Positions 35,501 through 57,635 of a stretch of 64,000 bases of DNA are shown piece by piece (the stretch's first letter is position 1; each line of letters starts with the position of its first letter). The stretch is taken from contig OX030956.1 in the NCBI GenBank assembly GCA_943735955.1, forward strand, positions 7,007,645-7,071,644, written 5' to 3'. The notes under the pieces were generated by a model. That model did not search any database and was not told where the DNA came from. It saw nothing but the letters and a program-made list of their open reading frames with translations. The position numbers and the translations under genes are program-made. This DNA comes from Piscicola geometra. Taxonomy: Eukaryota > Annelida > Clitellata > Hirudinida > Piscicolidae.

Positions 35501-36199
35501 ATTCTTGTCAATGACGATGGGTGTGTTGGCAGTGCTTATAGATGCAGGGTTTGTTCTTAATCTGGTGATTGCATTGTCGACAAGGTTGATGTTGTCACTG
35601 GTGTTGTTGTTGTTCATGTTGTAAGCACTTGATGTAACAGAAGGCCCAGTCATACGAAGACCCTTGAAGCCGAATGCGTGCTCAAAACCCATTTCATTTA
35701 ATGGACGCAGTCTTTCAAACTCCTGTGAAGCCATTTTATCTTTTAGTACTTTTGATCCATATGCTTTCAATCGTCTCCTCACGAAACTTCTACGTCCCTT
35801 CCTGTTTCCGTAGCCTTTATTCGCCTCACTCGTGTCACTCGGTAGAGTTTGTTTTCCTAGAACTTGATCGAATATCTCACAAGTTTTCCTCGAAACCTTG
35901 TCATCCATGCCAGCATGAGTGCTAGAATTTTTTTGAGAATGACAATTTGCATGGTAGTTATCTTTAGGATGTTTTCTATGAGTGCTGTTGTAGGGTACAG
36001 CATGTGGAAATCGGCGTGGAAGATTTGTATTAAATACATATCCTGAATTGTTGAACGAGTTGATGTTAATGGGGGGAGGAGGATAAAACATCATATGTCT
36101 TGGAGCCCAGGGATATCCAGGGTTATTATTGGAACAAACGACTTCATTAGAGTTGAAGGGTCTTGGAAAAAACCCTTTTTCTTGCCTTGGATGAGACAT
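32589..36199 (-). CDS. Large low-complexity nuclear-type protein with coiled coil (unidentified; weakly ZNF106-like)
   Basis: Three exons join in phase: 34183-36199, 33765-33920 and 32589-33259, giving 947 aa from ATG 36199 to TGA 32589. I do not firmly recognise it. Residues 120-180 contain a basic patch (RKGRRSFVRRRLKAYG) followed by MASQEFERLRPLNEMGFEHAFGFKG, which looks conserved. Residues about 290-350 are Ser-rich. Residues 362-440 include VAELRRLVTEPCSKSTQAKM and an acidic/leucine region. Residues 490-560 are Lys/Glu-rich and 580-660 are Asn/Asp-rich repeats. Exon 2 encodes a strong coiled coil (SQREEEIAMQTLQIDEEIGK onward) that resembles, from memory, the coiled coil before the WD40 repeats of ZNF106. 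No zinc fingers or WD40 repeats are seen. Basic patches suggest a nuclear protein. It is tail-to-tail with ZC3H13, with about 290 bp between stop codons. Confidence 0.7.
33570..33765. repeat. 36-bp minisatellite spanning a splice donor
   Basis: About five copies of a 36-bp unit containing AACCACCACCACAGTCCTCA and ACCCACCCCAACCAAC. They are in the intron between exons 2 and 3 of the minus-strand 947-aa gene, and the last copy touches the exon 2 donor (minus-strand GTGGCGGTTGTTGG). Confidence 0.92.
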
Positions 36200-36849
36200 G
36201 GTTTCTTTGATATTTTTGTAAACCTGATTAAGCCAAATAGGAATTATTCAGATATTTTTGAGATAAAATAAAATTAAATATAAAATCTTTTTAAGAATAG
36301 AAATATATTTTTTTGAAAGTTATGAGATTATTCATTAATTATTAAGTCTTAATAATTAAGAAATGCTGAACTTTTTAGAAGCTAAAAGCATATTAAGCTT
36401 GCAGTCTTATGAAAAAACTTTTTTTTCAATTTTCCATTAATATTTTACGAAATGAAAGTACACATTCAAAAATAGTGAAAAAGTCTGACTTTTCTGATCA
36501 AAGTAAATTTACAAAACGTGAAAACAACTTCCACTTTTAAAAATGATATTAATAATTCCTAATTATCTAATATTTAAAAAAATAACATGAAAAAGTATTT
36601 ATTTACTTGACCTTCAAAATAATAATAATAGATATTAATTAATATTAATTAAATGTTACATAAAAACGGTCATGAAGGCGTTACTCAGCAAGGCGTTGTG
36701 GAACGCATGAGAAGACAAAGAATGTCATGGCCCTCCACTGCATCCGTATCCATCTCCAGCCGTTTCGACTCTGTCCTGCTACTGGGTGGGGATGATCTCG
36801 GGCGAGAAAGTGCACTCTCAGAAGATCGACGAGCTGCGAAAATCTTTCT

Positions 36850-37150
36850 CACTTTAATCCAATTCATCAATCAATCAATCACTAATGATTTGTATAACGC
36901 CATTTACCTAGTGAACAAAAGCTTTGAACAAGTAAGTCTTCAGGCCTCGACGGAAAGTTATGAGTGACTTAGTTGAGATTAGAGAAGAGGGTAAAAAATT
37001 CCATAAAAGAGGACCCCAGTAAGAAAAAGAACGTTTAGCTAAAGAGTGTTTAACTGGAAAACAAAAAGAACGCTCAAAGGCCGATGATCTTAGACCAGAT
37101 TTAGGGGGTTGTTTAATTAGATTTTTAAGATAAATTGGAGCAGTACATCG
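36850..37150 (-). mobile_element. 3' end of a CR1/L2-like LINE (same family as 57685-58818)
   Basis: Read on the minus strand it matches the 3' part of the LINE at 58560-58818: CAACCCCCTAAATCTGG, TAGCTAAACGTTCTTTTTCT, TCCGTCGAGGCCTGAAG, and a tail of TGATTGATTGATTG. It is a 5'-truncated copy. Confidence 0.8.
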
Positions 37151-37154
37151 CGCA

Positions 37155-37628
37155 AGTCATTTTCGTCATCAATAGACCGTTAACTGGACTGTGGAAGATC
37201 ATGTCAAAGTTCGGTTGCTCAAGGAAATTCATCGTCTTGTTGGACATTTCCACGCTGAAATGCATCTGGAAAGCCCTACGTTAAATCCAACATCACGGTC
37301 AATGGCCAAAGGCTCAACACAGTGAACCGTTTTACATACATTGGCAGTACACTATCCCAGAGTGTCACTATTGATGATGAAGTGAACGCCAGAATAGCAA
37401 GATCCAGTTCCACCTTTGGCAGGTTGTAACCAAATGTCTGGAACAGAAGACACATCACTGTAGTGGCCTCAATTATGGCGGTCCACATATAAGCACGAAC
37501 ATGCGCTCATGCACTGGCACTTCTAGGACTAACGTACTTGATAACCTTTGTCCCTCGTACCATATATAAGGAAGCCTTCTCGTTAATAAAATCTCTTTTT
37601 TTCTCCATATTTCAATCTCATTCGCTTC
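37155..37628 (+). mobile_element. Decayed non-LTR retrotransposon (reverse-transcriptase part), left piece
   Basis: Conceptual translation with breaks reads FVINRPLTGLWKIMSKFGC, then FTYIGSTLSQSVTIDDEVNA and RSSSTFGRL. This matches the reverse-transcriptase C-terminal region common in invertebrate LINEs (FTYLGS, D-E-x-x-RI-x-KA-x-x-FGRL). The piece stops where a hAT element is inserted; the continuation is at 41957-42570. Confidence 0.75.
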
Positions 37629-38055
37629 ATCACCATTAGAGACCGACCGAAACAGATATTTTTATTTCGGCCGAAACCGAAATTAGGCCGAAATTAAAAT
37701 CCCATTTTCGGCCGAAACTGAAATTAAGCCGAAATTGAATATTAAATTTCGGCCGAAACCGAAATTAAACCGAAATTGTAATAAGATTTTCGGCCAAAAC
37801 CGAAGCCGAAACCGAAATTTTCCCAACTTTTATTACAAATGAAAAAATAGTATTTAATGATGACAATGCCAGTTTAATAAGTAAATCCAAACAAGCGTAT
37901 ATTTTAAGCAAAAAAATAAAAGTTAAAGTTAAAGTTTGCTTTGGTCAGACTGACATTTTGTAAAAAACTTCTAAATAGGATTCAACGACATTCTCACAAT
38001 TTATTTTTGAATTAATTAATCGAAGCCAAATCTTCTCGTTCTTTCGACTTATATA

Positions 38056-41000
38056 CAGTGTTATTTTCGTTCCATAAAATAATTATAGTTTTTATTTCAG
38101 TTTCGTTTTGGAATTAATTATAGTTTTTATTTTCGTTTTCGTTTTGAAAATAATTATAGTTTTTATTTTCGTTTTCGTTTTGAAAATAATTATAGTTTTT
38201 ATTTTCGTTTCAGTTTTGAAAATAATTATATTTTTTATTTTTATTTTAGTTTTGAAAATATATTAATTTGAAACTTTAAACACTATTTATTTATATCTAA
38301 AAAAATTAATAGATCATAAAATGAAACAGTAAAATAGAACAGTATATTAACAACAAAGAGTTTAAAAAATTAACAGTCAAATAAAAATGTATTCAGTCTC
38401 AAGAAAACTTTCATTTGTAGGTTTTTCTGTAATCTATTTCTTTTCCCACTTGTTAAAGAAGCACATAAAGAAAAAATTCTCTCAACGTATGCCTGGGAGG
38501 CTGGAGCTGCCAAAAGATCTTGTGCAATTGGACTAAGAATAGGGTAGAAAGTTATGTTGTCATTCCAGAATTTTAACCCATTTGGTTCACAAGTATTTTT
38601 GACTTTTGAAGAATTTATTTTCATCTCCGAAATATATTTTTCTATTTCCACAATTATACTTGATTTGCATTCTTTGCCAGAACTTGTATCGTCAATACTT
38701 AATTTAGAAGATAAAAATTTAAATTTCTTTGAAGAAATTGATTATTCATCTGAAGCTTCTATTTCATTATGTTGTGAACTATTTTCAAAACAATTGTTCT
38801 TTGCTTCGCTAAAAGCCTGCAAAATAAAAGATTCAAATTGTTTAATTGCAATAAAAATTTGATGTGATGTATCATTAAATAAGATTTATAATTTTATTGA
38901 AAACTTGTTTTTAAAATATATCTAAATTACCTGTGAACAAATGTAAGTTTTAGCAGCATGCAATAAACTAGAATATTGTGGTAACAGAATGAATTCTGCA
39001 ACAGTTGGATCCACAAATGTAGCAGCTGCTGTTACTGGATTGAATTTCAATGAAGAGGGATTTAAGAAGCACTCAAAATAATGTTGAATTGCACTCCTCA
39101 ATGAAACAATCAAACTAGAAATTCCTACAAATTTAATTTGTTCTAAATGGCAGTCTAGGTCTAAAACAGACGGTATGACATGTGATAAAGACAATGTATC
39201 GGTCTGAATACTGTCAGTGTGGGTTGCGAATGGTTTCAAAAAATGTTGAACTTCTACCAATCTGTTCCATTCACTTGATAATAATGTGTCGATTTTGGCA
39301 AAATCCATAACATAATTGACATCATCTTTTAGTTCTAGTAATCTTTCAACCATAAAAAAAGTGCTGTTCCATCTAGTGGGGCAGTCTGTTATTACTGTTT
39401 TGGAAGATTTTTCAAGGAGTTTTTCTATGATTATTGTTGACTTTCTAATTTTGCTGACTATATACCTTGCTTTTGTAATTATTGGTTCATATACATTATT
39501 GGAGTATACTCTTTTTAAAACTAGTTGTATGGTGTGTGCTAAACATGGCATATGTCGATAAGGAACCCATTTTTCTAATTCTATTTCATCACAAATTGTT
39601 TCACTTTCTTCTTCATCACTATCTGAGTTTTCATTTTCTGAATAATCGTCTTTTTCTGCATGCTTATTTTGAAGAATACGCACAGCTTTTAAAATATTTG
39701 AACCGTTATCAGATATGATTAAAATTATTTTATTTGGTTCTATATTCCAATCAGCGAGACACTTTGATAAACACTCAGCAAGTTTTTCTCCAGTGTGGGG
39801 ATGATTAAGTTGAATTAGGTTTAAAAAGTAATGACACGGTTTGCTACTCTGTGGATTGAAACAGCATGCTGAAATCCGAACATATGATGATGTTAAACCT
39901 TTTTTGGTCCAAATATCTAAACATATAACTATTCTTCGAACATTCTTTAATGAGTCTTTCAGAATTTTGCAACCCTCATCATATTTGTCTTTTAATAAGT
40001 CCAGTAACTTTGATGGGCCTGAAAAAAAATTTCAATAATTGATCCCTACTATTTTTGTACAATATGTTGTAATCATTTATAATGAATAACGACCATTGTA
40101 ATTGCTCAAATAAATTTCTACAATATATTGTAATACTTTTTACATTTTGAATAAGATAAAATAAACAAAATTACCTGGCATTTTAACTTTTATATCCAAT
40201 GTTTCCACAAAGTTTTAAAAATGTTTATTAGATACTAGATTTAATGGGATGTTTGTGTTTACAAATAATTTTAATAAAGAGTCTTGTCTCTTCAAATATT
40301 CTTCGCACTTACTTGAATACAAAACTGTTTTCGTCGTTTTTTTTCAAAACTTATAGTTTGTTGAACGGAATTTTCATTACTTTTAATCTTTTCACAATTC
40401 CTCTTTCTGACTAATTCAATTTTCTCGAATTCTTGAAAAAACTTTTTGTGGTAGCTAGAGAGATGAACCTTGAGGTTTTTCGGATTTTTTCCTTTAAGTG
40501 TTGCGTTGCATAAAACTTTCTGTCCGTCTTTGGTCGTCGATACTTCAACGATGCATGTACTTTTGTCATTTTCTGAAGAATATGTAAAATATTTCCAAAT
40601 TTCGCTTTCTTTCTTTCTACCAGCAAATGAACGTGATAAACTCATTGTTATTTAAATTTGAAATATTATAAGAATCGATTACGTAAATTATTGATTAATA
40701 ACAAATTTGAAGTATAATAACAAATTTACGATTAAAATAAGTGATAATTTAGTTGACAAAGCGAAGCAGTAATAAAATAACGTTTTACAAATGGCACTAC
40801 TTTCATAAAGGCCAAAGATAATGTTTATAACATAGACATATATTTTTTATATAAATTTTCATTTGTATATTATGGCATATCATAAAAAGTTATTTAATTT
40901 TCGTTTTGGAAATAATTATAGTTTTTATTTCAGTTTCGTTTTGGAAATAATTATAGTTTTTATTTTCATTTTCGTTTTGAAAATAAATTTAATTTTTATT

Positions 41001-41105
41001 TTCGTTTTCGCGGAACGATTATTCAGAATTGTCGTTTTCGTTTTCGTTTTCGCGGAACGATTATTCAGAATTGTCGTTTTCGTTTTCGTTACGAAAATAA
41101 CACTG
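38056..41105. mobile_element. Inner hAT transposon with transposase gene
   Basis: Perfect 16-bp terminal inverted repeats CAGTGTTATTTTCGTT bound a 3050-bp element flanked by the 8-bp duplication CTTATATA (38048-38055 and 41106-41113). Subterminal GTTTTCGTTTTGAAAATAAT repeats occur at both ends. It carries a hAT transposase on the minus strand and is inserted in the outer hAT element, so it is the younger insertion. Confidence 0.95.
38370..40645 (-). pseudogene. hAT transposase with BED-type finger, near intact
   Basis: Three coding blocks on the minus strand. The first (40645-40292) has an N-terminal BED-like finger with WKYF and a C...C...L-x-x-HL-x-x-x-H pattern (NLKVHLSSYH). The second is open from an acceptor at about 40021 down to 38930 and contains the core landmarks MPCLAHTIQLVLK, CPTRWNSTFFMVERLLEL and the catalytic-domain helices. 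The third (about 38818-38370) ends with the dimerisation domain (SQAYVERIFSLCASLTSGKR and on). Introns with plausible GT..AG sites separate the blocks. In the third block one in-frame TAA at about 38742 interrupts the frame as I read it, so this copy is either just inactivated or spliced differently. It belongs to the transposon, not to the host gene set. Confidence 0.82.
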
Positions 41106-41173
41106 CTTATATACAGTGTTTTTCAAAGCACGGATATCTAGAATTCCACATGCGTGTATATCTTATTCGAATA

Positions 41174-41356
<183 letters not shown>

Positions 41357-41956
41357 TCTAATAAATCGACCCTCTGGATCATTGCCAAAGATGCATTTAA
41401 CTTTCCCATCACATCTAATAGATATCTAATAAAGATGAGAATCGAACCCAAACTTAATAATTCGAGTTCGATTGAGGATATACAGATTCTTACTTTTGAC
41501 AATAACATTTTTTAAACAAATGTTTTGTTAAATATTATCATTGAACGTATCCCAACTTACTTAAATATCAAATACATAATTGTTGTTCCAGATGCTTGTA
41601 TATGTTATTCGAATAATTAGTCTGATGACACCCATAAATCAATCAACCACGATAACTAATAGATAACTGATAGAGAATCGAATCCGAACTTAATAGTTCG
41701 ATTGAGGATACAGATATATCAGATAAACTACATAAATAAATAAAAATTTCGGTTTTTCGGTAAATATGAGATCCATTTCGGCCGAAACCGAAATTGAGCC
41801 GAAATTACAAAATTATTTTCGGCCGAAACCGAAAACAGGCCGAAATTGTAAAATTAGATTGGACCGAAACCGAAAAATGGCCGAAACTAAGAAAATTGGC
41901 AATTTCGGCGCCGAAACCGAAACCGAACCGAATTTCGGTCGGTCTCTAATCACCAT

Positions 41957-42570
41957 CAAGACCAAGCTGAATTTATACAGGGCTGTGGTGCTCCTCACAC
42001 TACTTTGTGCAGGTGAAACGTGGACTGTGGAGCAACGCCATGCTAGAAAAATGAACAACTTTCACACAATGAGCCTCAAAATGATCCTAAACATGAATAG
42101 CAAAAAAAAAACTCTAGACACAGTGGTACTGTCCATAGCAGTTCTTCCCAACATCTTCACCCTCCTAATACAGTTTCAGCATTGCTAGGCATGGCACGTA
42201 GTCCAAATGCTAGACAAGAGACTGCCAAAGAGACTCTTCTATATTGAGCTCGTGCATGGCTAGTGGTCTCAGAGTGGGCAAAAAAACGTTTCAAAAAACT
42301 CTGAAAGCCTCACTGAATGCCTTTGTCTTCAGCCCAGAAACGTGGGAACAAGCTACAAAAAATCGTTCCAACTGGCGCTTTTCCATCCACAAAGGTACCG
42401 TGACATGCCGCAGAAAAAAATACAAATTCTTCAAGCACGCTTTGACAACCCTACTGGAAACGTCTATTTCTTTCTTGTGTTTTTCATGTCGCCGAGCCTT
42501 GCGTGCCAGGATCGGCCTCGTCAGCCATCTGCGCATGCACAGACAGAGCCAGTAACAACATCGCGCAAAT
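41957..42570 (+). mobile_element. Decayed non-LTR retrotransposon, right piece (C-terminus with zinc knuckle)
   Basis: Continuation of the LINE split by the hAT insertion. Broken frames read LNLYRAVVLLTLLCAGETWT, HARKMNNFHTMSLKMIL, LPNIFTLL, then ETWEQATKNRSNWR, and a C-terminal CCHH-like C-F-S-C...RARIGLVSHLRMH. This layout (GSETWT, HxRxLRxIL, W-x-x-x-A-x-DRS-x-WR, C-x2-C-x-R-x-GL-x-H-x-R-x-H) is standard for this LINE group. Confidence 0.8.
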
Positions 42571-43031
42571 GATCCTCACCGACTCGCCGACGGACGAACG
42601 AACGTAAAAAGAGATGAGTTTAACGGGTTAACTAGTGTTTTTCAATTTATTTTGTTACCAAAAAAAGTGAGAATATTGGAGTAATATACATTTTGAAACG
42701 GTAAAGGTAAATTACGTTAAAAAATTATTAATTTAAGTATTTTAGTAAATCAACTATATTATAATAATAATAATAATAATAATAATAATTAAAAAGCTTT
42801 ATTAAAGTATTTCGATGAATGCACCATTAATAAAGGCCTTTTAGCAGGCCTGCATCATCCTATCTCCTGAAAACACCTTGGTAAGCATTTTGAACTTTGT
42901 TTCATTAGCACTGGTTTCAGAAAATTGAAAAACTGTTCAAGCATTCATTTACTCTAAACTTTTGTTACCTCAAAACTCATAATTTTTTTTCCTTTTTCAC
43001 AGACCCTTCCTTACTACAGCAATCTTCGACA

Positions 43032-43169
43032 ATGAAGACTTTCCTCGCAGTAGCGCTCTTCTTTGGCGCCTACTCCTGCTCTCGAGTGTTGAAGACGTTC
43101 AAGGCGGAGAAGGTTCCGTCGAAGAAGTTGCTAAAAGCATTGAAGTCATTGAAGAATCTGAGCCACTGA
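43032..43169 (+). CDS. Putative short secreted basic peptide (45 codons), two overlapping open frames
   Basis: An ATG follows a good polypyrimidine acceptor (TTTTTTCCTTTTTCACAG, 42987-43004), and a possible 5' donor (ACCTTGGTAAGC) lies near 42884, so an untranslated first exon is plausible. The 45-residue product starts with a clear signal peptide (MKTFLAVALFFGAYSCSR); the remaining 27 residues are rich in Lys and Leu (KKLLKALKSLKNL). Such a segment would form a basic amphipathic helix, as in many antimicrobial or membrane-active peptides. However, a second frame (43010-43270) is also open and encodes an acidic stretch ending with RRSFIYYLPRRKF, which looks like a prohormone-style tail. A frameshifted gene or pseudogene is therefore possible. 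No family was recognised. Confidence 0.35.
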   Translation: MKTFLAVALFFGAYSCSRVLKTFKAEKVPSKKLLKALKSLKNLSH

Positions 43170-44513
<1,344 letters not shown>

Positions 44514-45149
44514 AGTTGTGTTGCGAAACGCAGGAAAAGTGAAGTATTTACGAATAAATATTCGCTAGTTATCAAATTCTAAAAACGATTTTTTATATTA
44601 TTATTAACAGTAATATAAACTGAAATGAATATGAAGTTATCAAAGGAGTGTTAAGTCACGTTAGCTTAGAGCCACAACAGCACCAACTGCAATGTAACAT
44701 TTCTTCAATGAATTGTTTCATATTTGAACGCCGAAATATATTCTCGAGCGCAATGGTAGTTTCAATTAGCTGTATTATAGTTATAGCTATATTGTCGTTT
44801 CCAACTGTCAGTTCAAATGCCTTGATGTCCTACAGTTATGCTACTATGTCCCGGCATTCGATCAATCATCTTAGATATATAAAAAATATCAATAATGAAT
44901 AATATTTGAATAAAATAAAATATTTAGAAATAATCGAAACTGCGCAAAAATACGAAATAGCTTATTTTGTTCATTGAAAATAAAGGACACACACACATAA
45001 AGTGTGTACCAAATTGAATCAGTGATCCGAAAGATATTTCAGCCGAAAACTTAGGCGTGTTCGATACCTGAGTTGTTCTTTCAAATGCTGACCTGTCCGA
45101 AATTTAAGTGCAAACGAACTTGATGCCGAGGTGTTTAATCCCATTGTGA

Positions 45150-45891
45150 AGGAGAAGGAGAAGAATTATGAAGAGGAAAAAATAGAGAGGAGGAAGAGGA
45201 GGAGGAGAAGGAGGAGGAGAAGGAAGAAGAAAAGGAAGAAGAAGAGAAGGAAGTGGCTTTCTAGTATTATGCGATACAATTCGTATCCAACACTAAAATC
45301 CAATAGAAAGTTTTTAAAAAAAGATACCAAAAAACGAATGGATTAATTTGCATAGCGAACTAAATTTGAAATAAATACAAAATATTTTAAAGAACGAATA
45401 AAAAAAAAAGTTCGCAAATCCCCAATACTGTAAGTATGAAAACTAGTGAAATGAAAAAGATTAGAAAATAAGTAATTATAAATAATATACTTTTTGACTA
45501 ATAAAAACTTGATAAACTAATATCCCTTGTTATTAAAAACTATTAAATAAAGTATTTATTTTAATAATAATAATAATAATTACGTGATTTGAACACACAG
45601 TAATGAAAGCAATTTAAAAAGCTATGAAAAATAACACAAACAAATTGAATAACTAATACAAAGGTGGAAACTTATAAATGAACAACGGGTGAACCCCGAT
45701 CAATAATTACATAGGTCAATCAAGAAGGAGAAAGGGGAGGAAGATATAGAAGAGGAAGAAGAGGAGGCAAAGGATGAAGAGGAAGAGAAGGAGGAAGAAG
45801 AGGAGGAAGAAGAGGAGGAAGAAGAAGAGAGGAAGAAGAGGAGGAAGAGGAGAAAGGGGAGGAAGGGGAAAAGTAGGAAGAAGGGAAGTGG
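45150..45891. repeat. Two GA-rich (AGGAGGAAGAAG) tracts and AT-rich sequence
   Basis: Purine-only tracts at about 45150-45260 and 45722-45890. The second begins immediately after the AMPK alpha stop codon (minus strand) and would make its 3' UTR start as a CU-rich tract. Confidence 0.85.
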
Positions 45892-55229
<9,338 letters not shown>

Positions 55230-55674
55230 TACGGATTTTTATGATATGAATTTGTTCTAGCGTTTCATTTACTTTCTTTTCATTAAAAAAATCTTTAAAT
55301 ATATTGTTGATGGAAATTATTTTTTTGTGATTTTGTTTTTCACCTGAAGACCAAAAAATTGTAAAAAGTTTTTTAATGAGAAGAACTAGCTAAAAGTCTA
55401 TTTTTTTCATATAAACAAATATAATTTTTTGCATAGATATAGTATATATACTACTTGTTGTTTGTAGGATATCTATGATTTTTTGAAATAGGAGAGACCG
55501 GGGCAAGACGACGAATGGCGTATATTTTCAGTTTTCCACTAGTTTTGAGCATGAAACGAACACTACTGGCTCTCCTAACTCCCTTTTATTGAATAATAGA
55601 ATGCAAATGCTGAATGACTATTTTTATTTTAGTTGGGAAGCTTCGCTTGTTTTCCGCGGTCACGTTGTAACTTT
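55230..55674. other. Upstream region of AMPK alpha
   Basis: AT-rich sequence upstream of the AMPK start codon, which is likely to hold its promoter and 5' UTR. No clear motif was identified. Confidence 0.4.
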
Positions 55675-55675
55675 T

Positions 55676-55765
<90 letters not shown>

Positions 55766-56560
55766 TAGATTTCTAGAGCGCTCTTTCTTCAAATTCAAGA
55801 GCACTGGTAAATAAATTTGTTAAACAGATATGTCTTCAGATCTTTACGAAAAGTAAATAATGATTTAGAAGTAGTTCCAAATATATGGACCAGCATAATG
55901 GAAAGAACGTTTAGCAAAAGAGTTATTAATGGAAGGGATGAAATAATGATTTTGAGTGGATGATCTTAAGTTACTTCTATGAGGGTGAGTTATTAATGAT
56001 TTGAGGTATATTGGGGATACTGGGGAGTTTTTTAAATTAAACATAAAAACACAGATTTTAAATATAATCCTAAATTTCATGGGAAGCCAATGTAATAAGA
56101 TGAGAGAGGGTGTAATGTGGTGATAAATAGGAGTACGGCTAACGACTCTAGCTGCATAATTAAATACTTTATTTAATGGTTTTAAAGTAGTTTCAGGTAT
56201 TTCGATACTGACATATAACTGCGAATCGTCAGCATAGGATGGGGAGTTGAGAGAATGAGAGGGAATGATAGAAGATAATTCAGAGACGTATAGAATAAAG
56301 AACAAAGGACCAAGAATAGAACCTTGAGGAACACCATAAGTAGATGGGGTAGAGGTACAGTGATTTAAAGAAACATAAACAGATCTATTAGATAAATTAG
56401 ACTTAATCCATAAAAACGAAGAATCCTTAATATTGAACTTATTTTTTTAGTAATAGTAGTAATAACAAGTGGTCTACAGTATCAAATGAGGCCGAATAAT
56501 CTAAGCAAACAAGTACAGAACGTTTTGTATTATCGAAGGCGTAAATATGCACGTTTAAAT
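55675..56560 (-). mobile_element. CR1/L2-like LINE fragment with (ATTG)n tail and internal deletion
   Basis: Minus strand runs from RT motif A (CLDYSASFDTVDH) through GVPQGSILGP and the active-site box SYADDSQLY. It then jumps directly to TTLKPLNKVFNYAARVVSRT and LILLHWLPMKFRI, so about 100 residues are deleted. The 3' end reads TAAAGAGCGCTC and AGAAATCTATTTGATTGATT, then a pure (TTGA)n tail at 55677-55763. Stop codons and frameshifts make it dead. Confidence 0.88.
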
Positions 56561-57279
56561 AAGCTTTGTGGCAGAGATAGGTAACATATTTCGTTTCGTG
56601 CAACAAATATTTATTAGTAGTTTATTTAACTTACTACCTATCATCATAAATAGTTGTCAATTAGTTGACTTCATACATGGCAATAAAAACAAAATGTGTA
56701 AGTAAGCTTGTCATCTTGACTCGTTTTTCAGAATTTGCAAAAATAAATATGATTATGATACTGGAGCTTTTGTTTAAAGATTTTTGTTTAAAGTCGTAGG
56801 TACGGATCTACCAGTAAGAAAAAAACTTTTTTTTTAGAACCAAATACTTTTGGTTTCGGCGTGCTAAAAAAACTTTCATTTCTAAAAATTTCGAATACCA
56901 TGGAGAAAAGTTTGTTTTAAATTTGTGAGCTTGTAAAAACCATGGTGCAAAATTTTGAACGGTAAATTCAGTAATATTCTGTTTTTAAAATACTTTTATA
57001 GACTAAAGTTCATATTTTAAAATAGGGCTAACTAAAATATTTCAGTTAACCTATTCAGTTGGCAACTTAAATATTTTAGTTAAACTTTCATTTTAACTAA
57101 AACATATTTTTTAGTTGAATTTGAATTTAAAAAATAACTTAAACTATACAGGAAGCTACAAAAAATAATTTAACTATTAGTTTGCAAATATTTAATTAAA
57201 CTATGACCATCACTGCATGTTTGACGATTATGCTTGAATCAAAATAAGAGTTTGTTATGTTTTTATTAAAAAAAGAGGA

Positions 57280-57430
57280 AGGGGGTCCACATTTAGGCCC
57301 TCACTACCCCAGGATCGCCGCCCATGCTAACAGTGTAAGCTCACTGTCGAAAGAAGATTACAGTAAGCTGACCCTACGAGGTAGTTGACCACTTCCACGA
57401 GTTTGGACAATCTTGTAAAGCTTAAAATAA
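57280..57430. other. GC-richer block of unknown origin
   Basis: GGGGGTCCACATTTAGGCCC and CCCCAGGATCGCCGCCCATG stand out from AT-rich surroundings. They could be a fragment of an unlisted repeat. No ORF or RNA fold was identified. Confidence 0.3.
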
Positions 57431-57635
57431 GAATATTGATTGAAATTTCAGTGAGTTTAAAACAGTGGCGCGATGTATGTCTACTTTAATGACTTCGGAA
57501 CCATTCCTACTGAAAATGACATGTATTTTATTTGAAACAAAGAAACTTGAAACAGACTTGTGCCATTTTGTTGATTTTAGGTGTGAAAATTTTTTTCAAA
57601 GGAAATAGTGGTGTTGAAGTAGGATACTTCAAACA

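Noticed and set aside
45131..45346. Arg/Lys-rich 71-codon frame
   Set aside because: Consists of a GA-rich purine tract; no flanking coding sequence.
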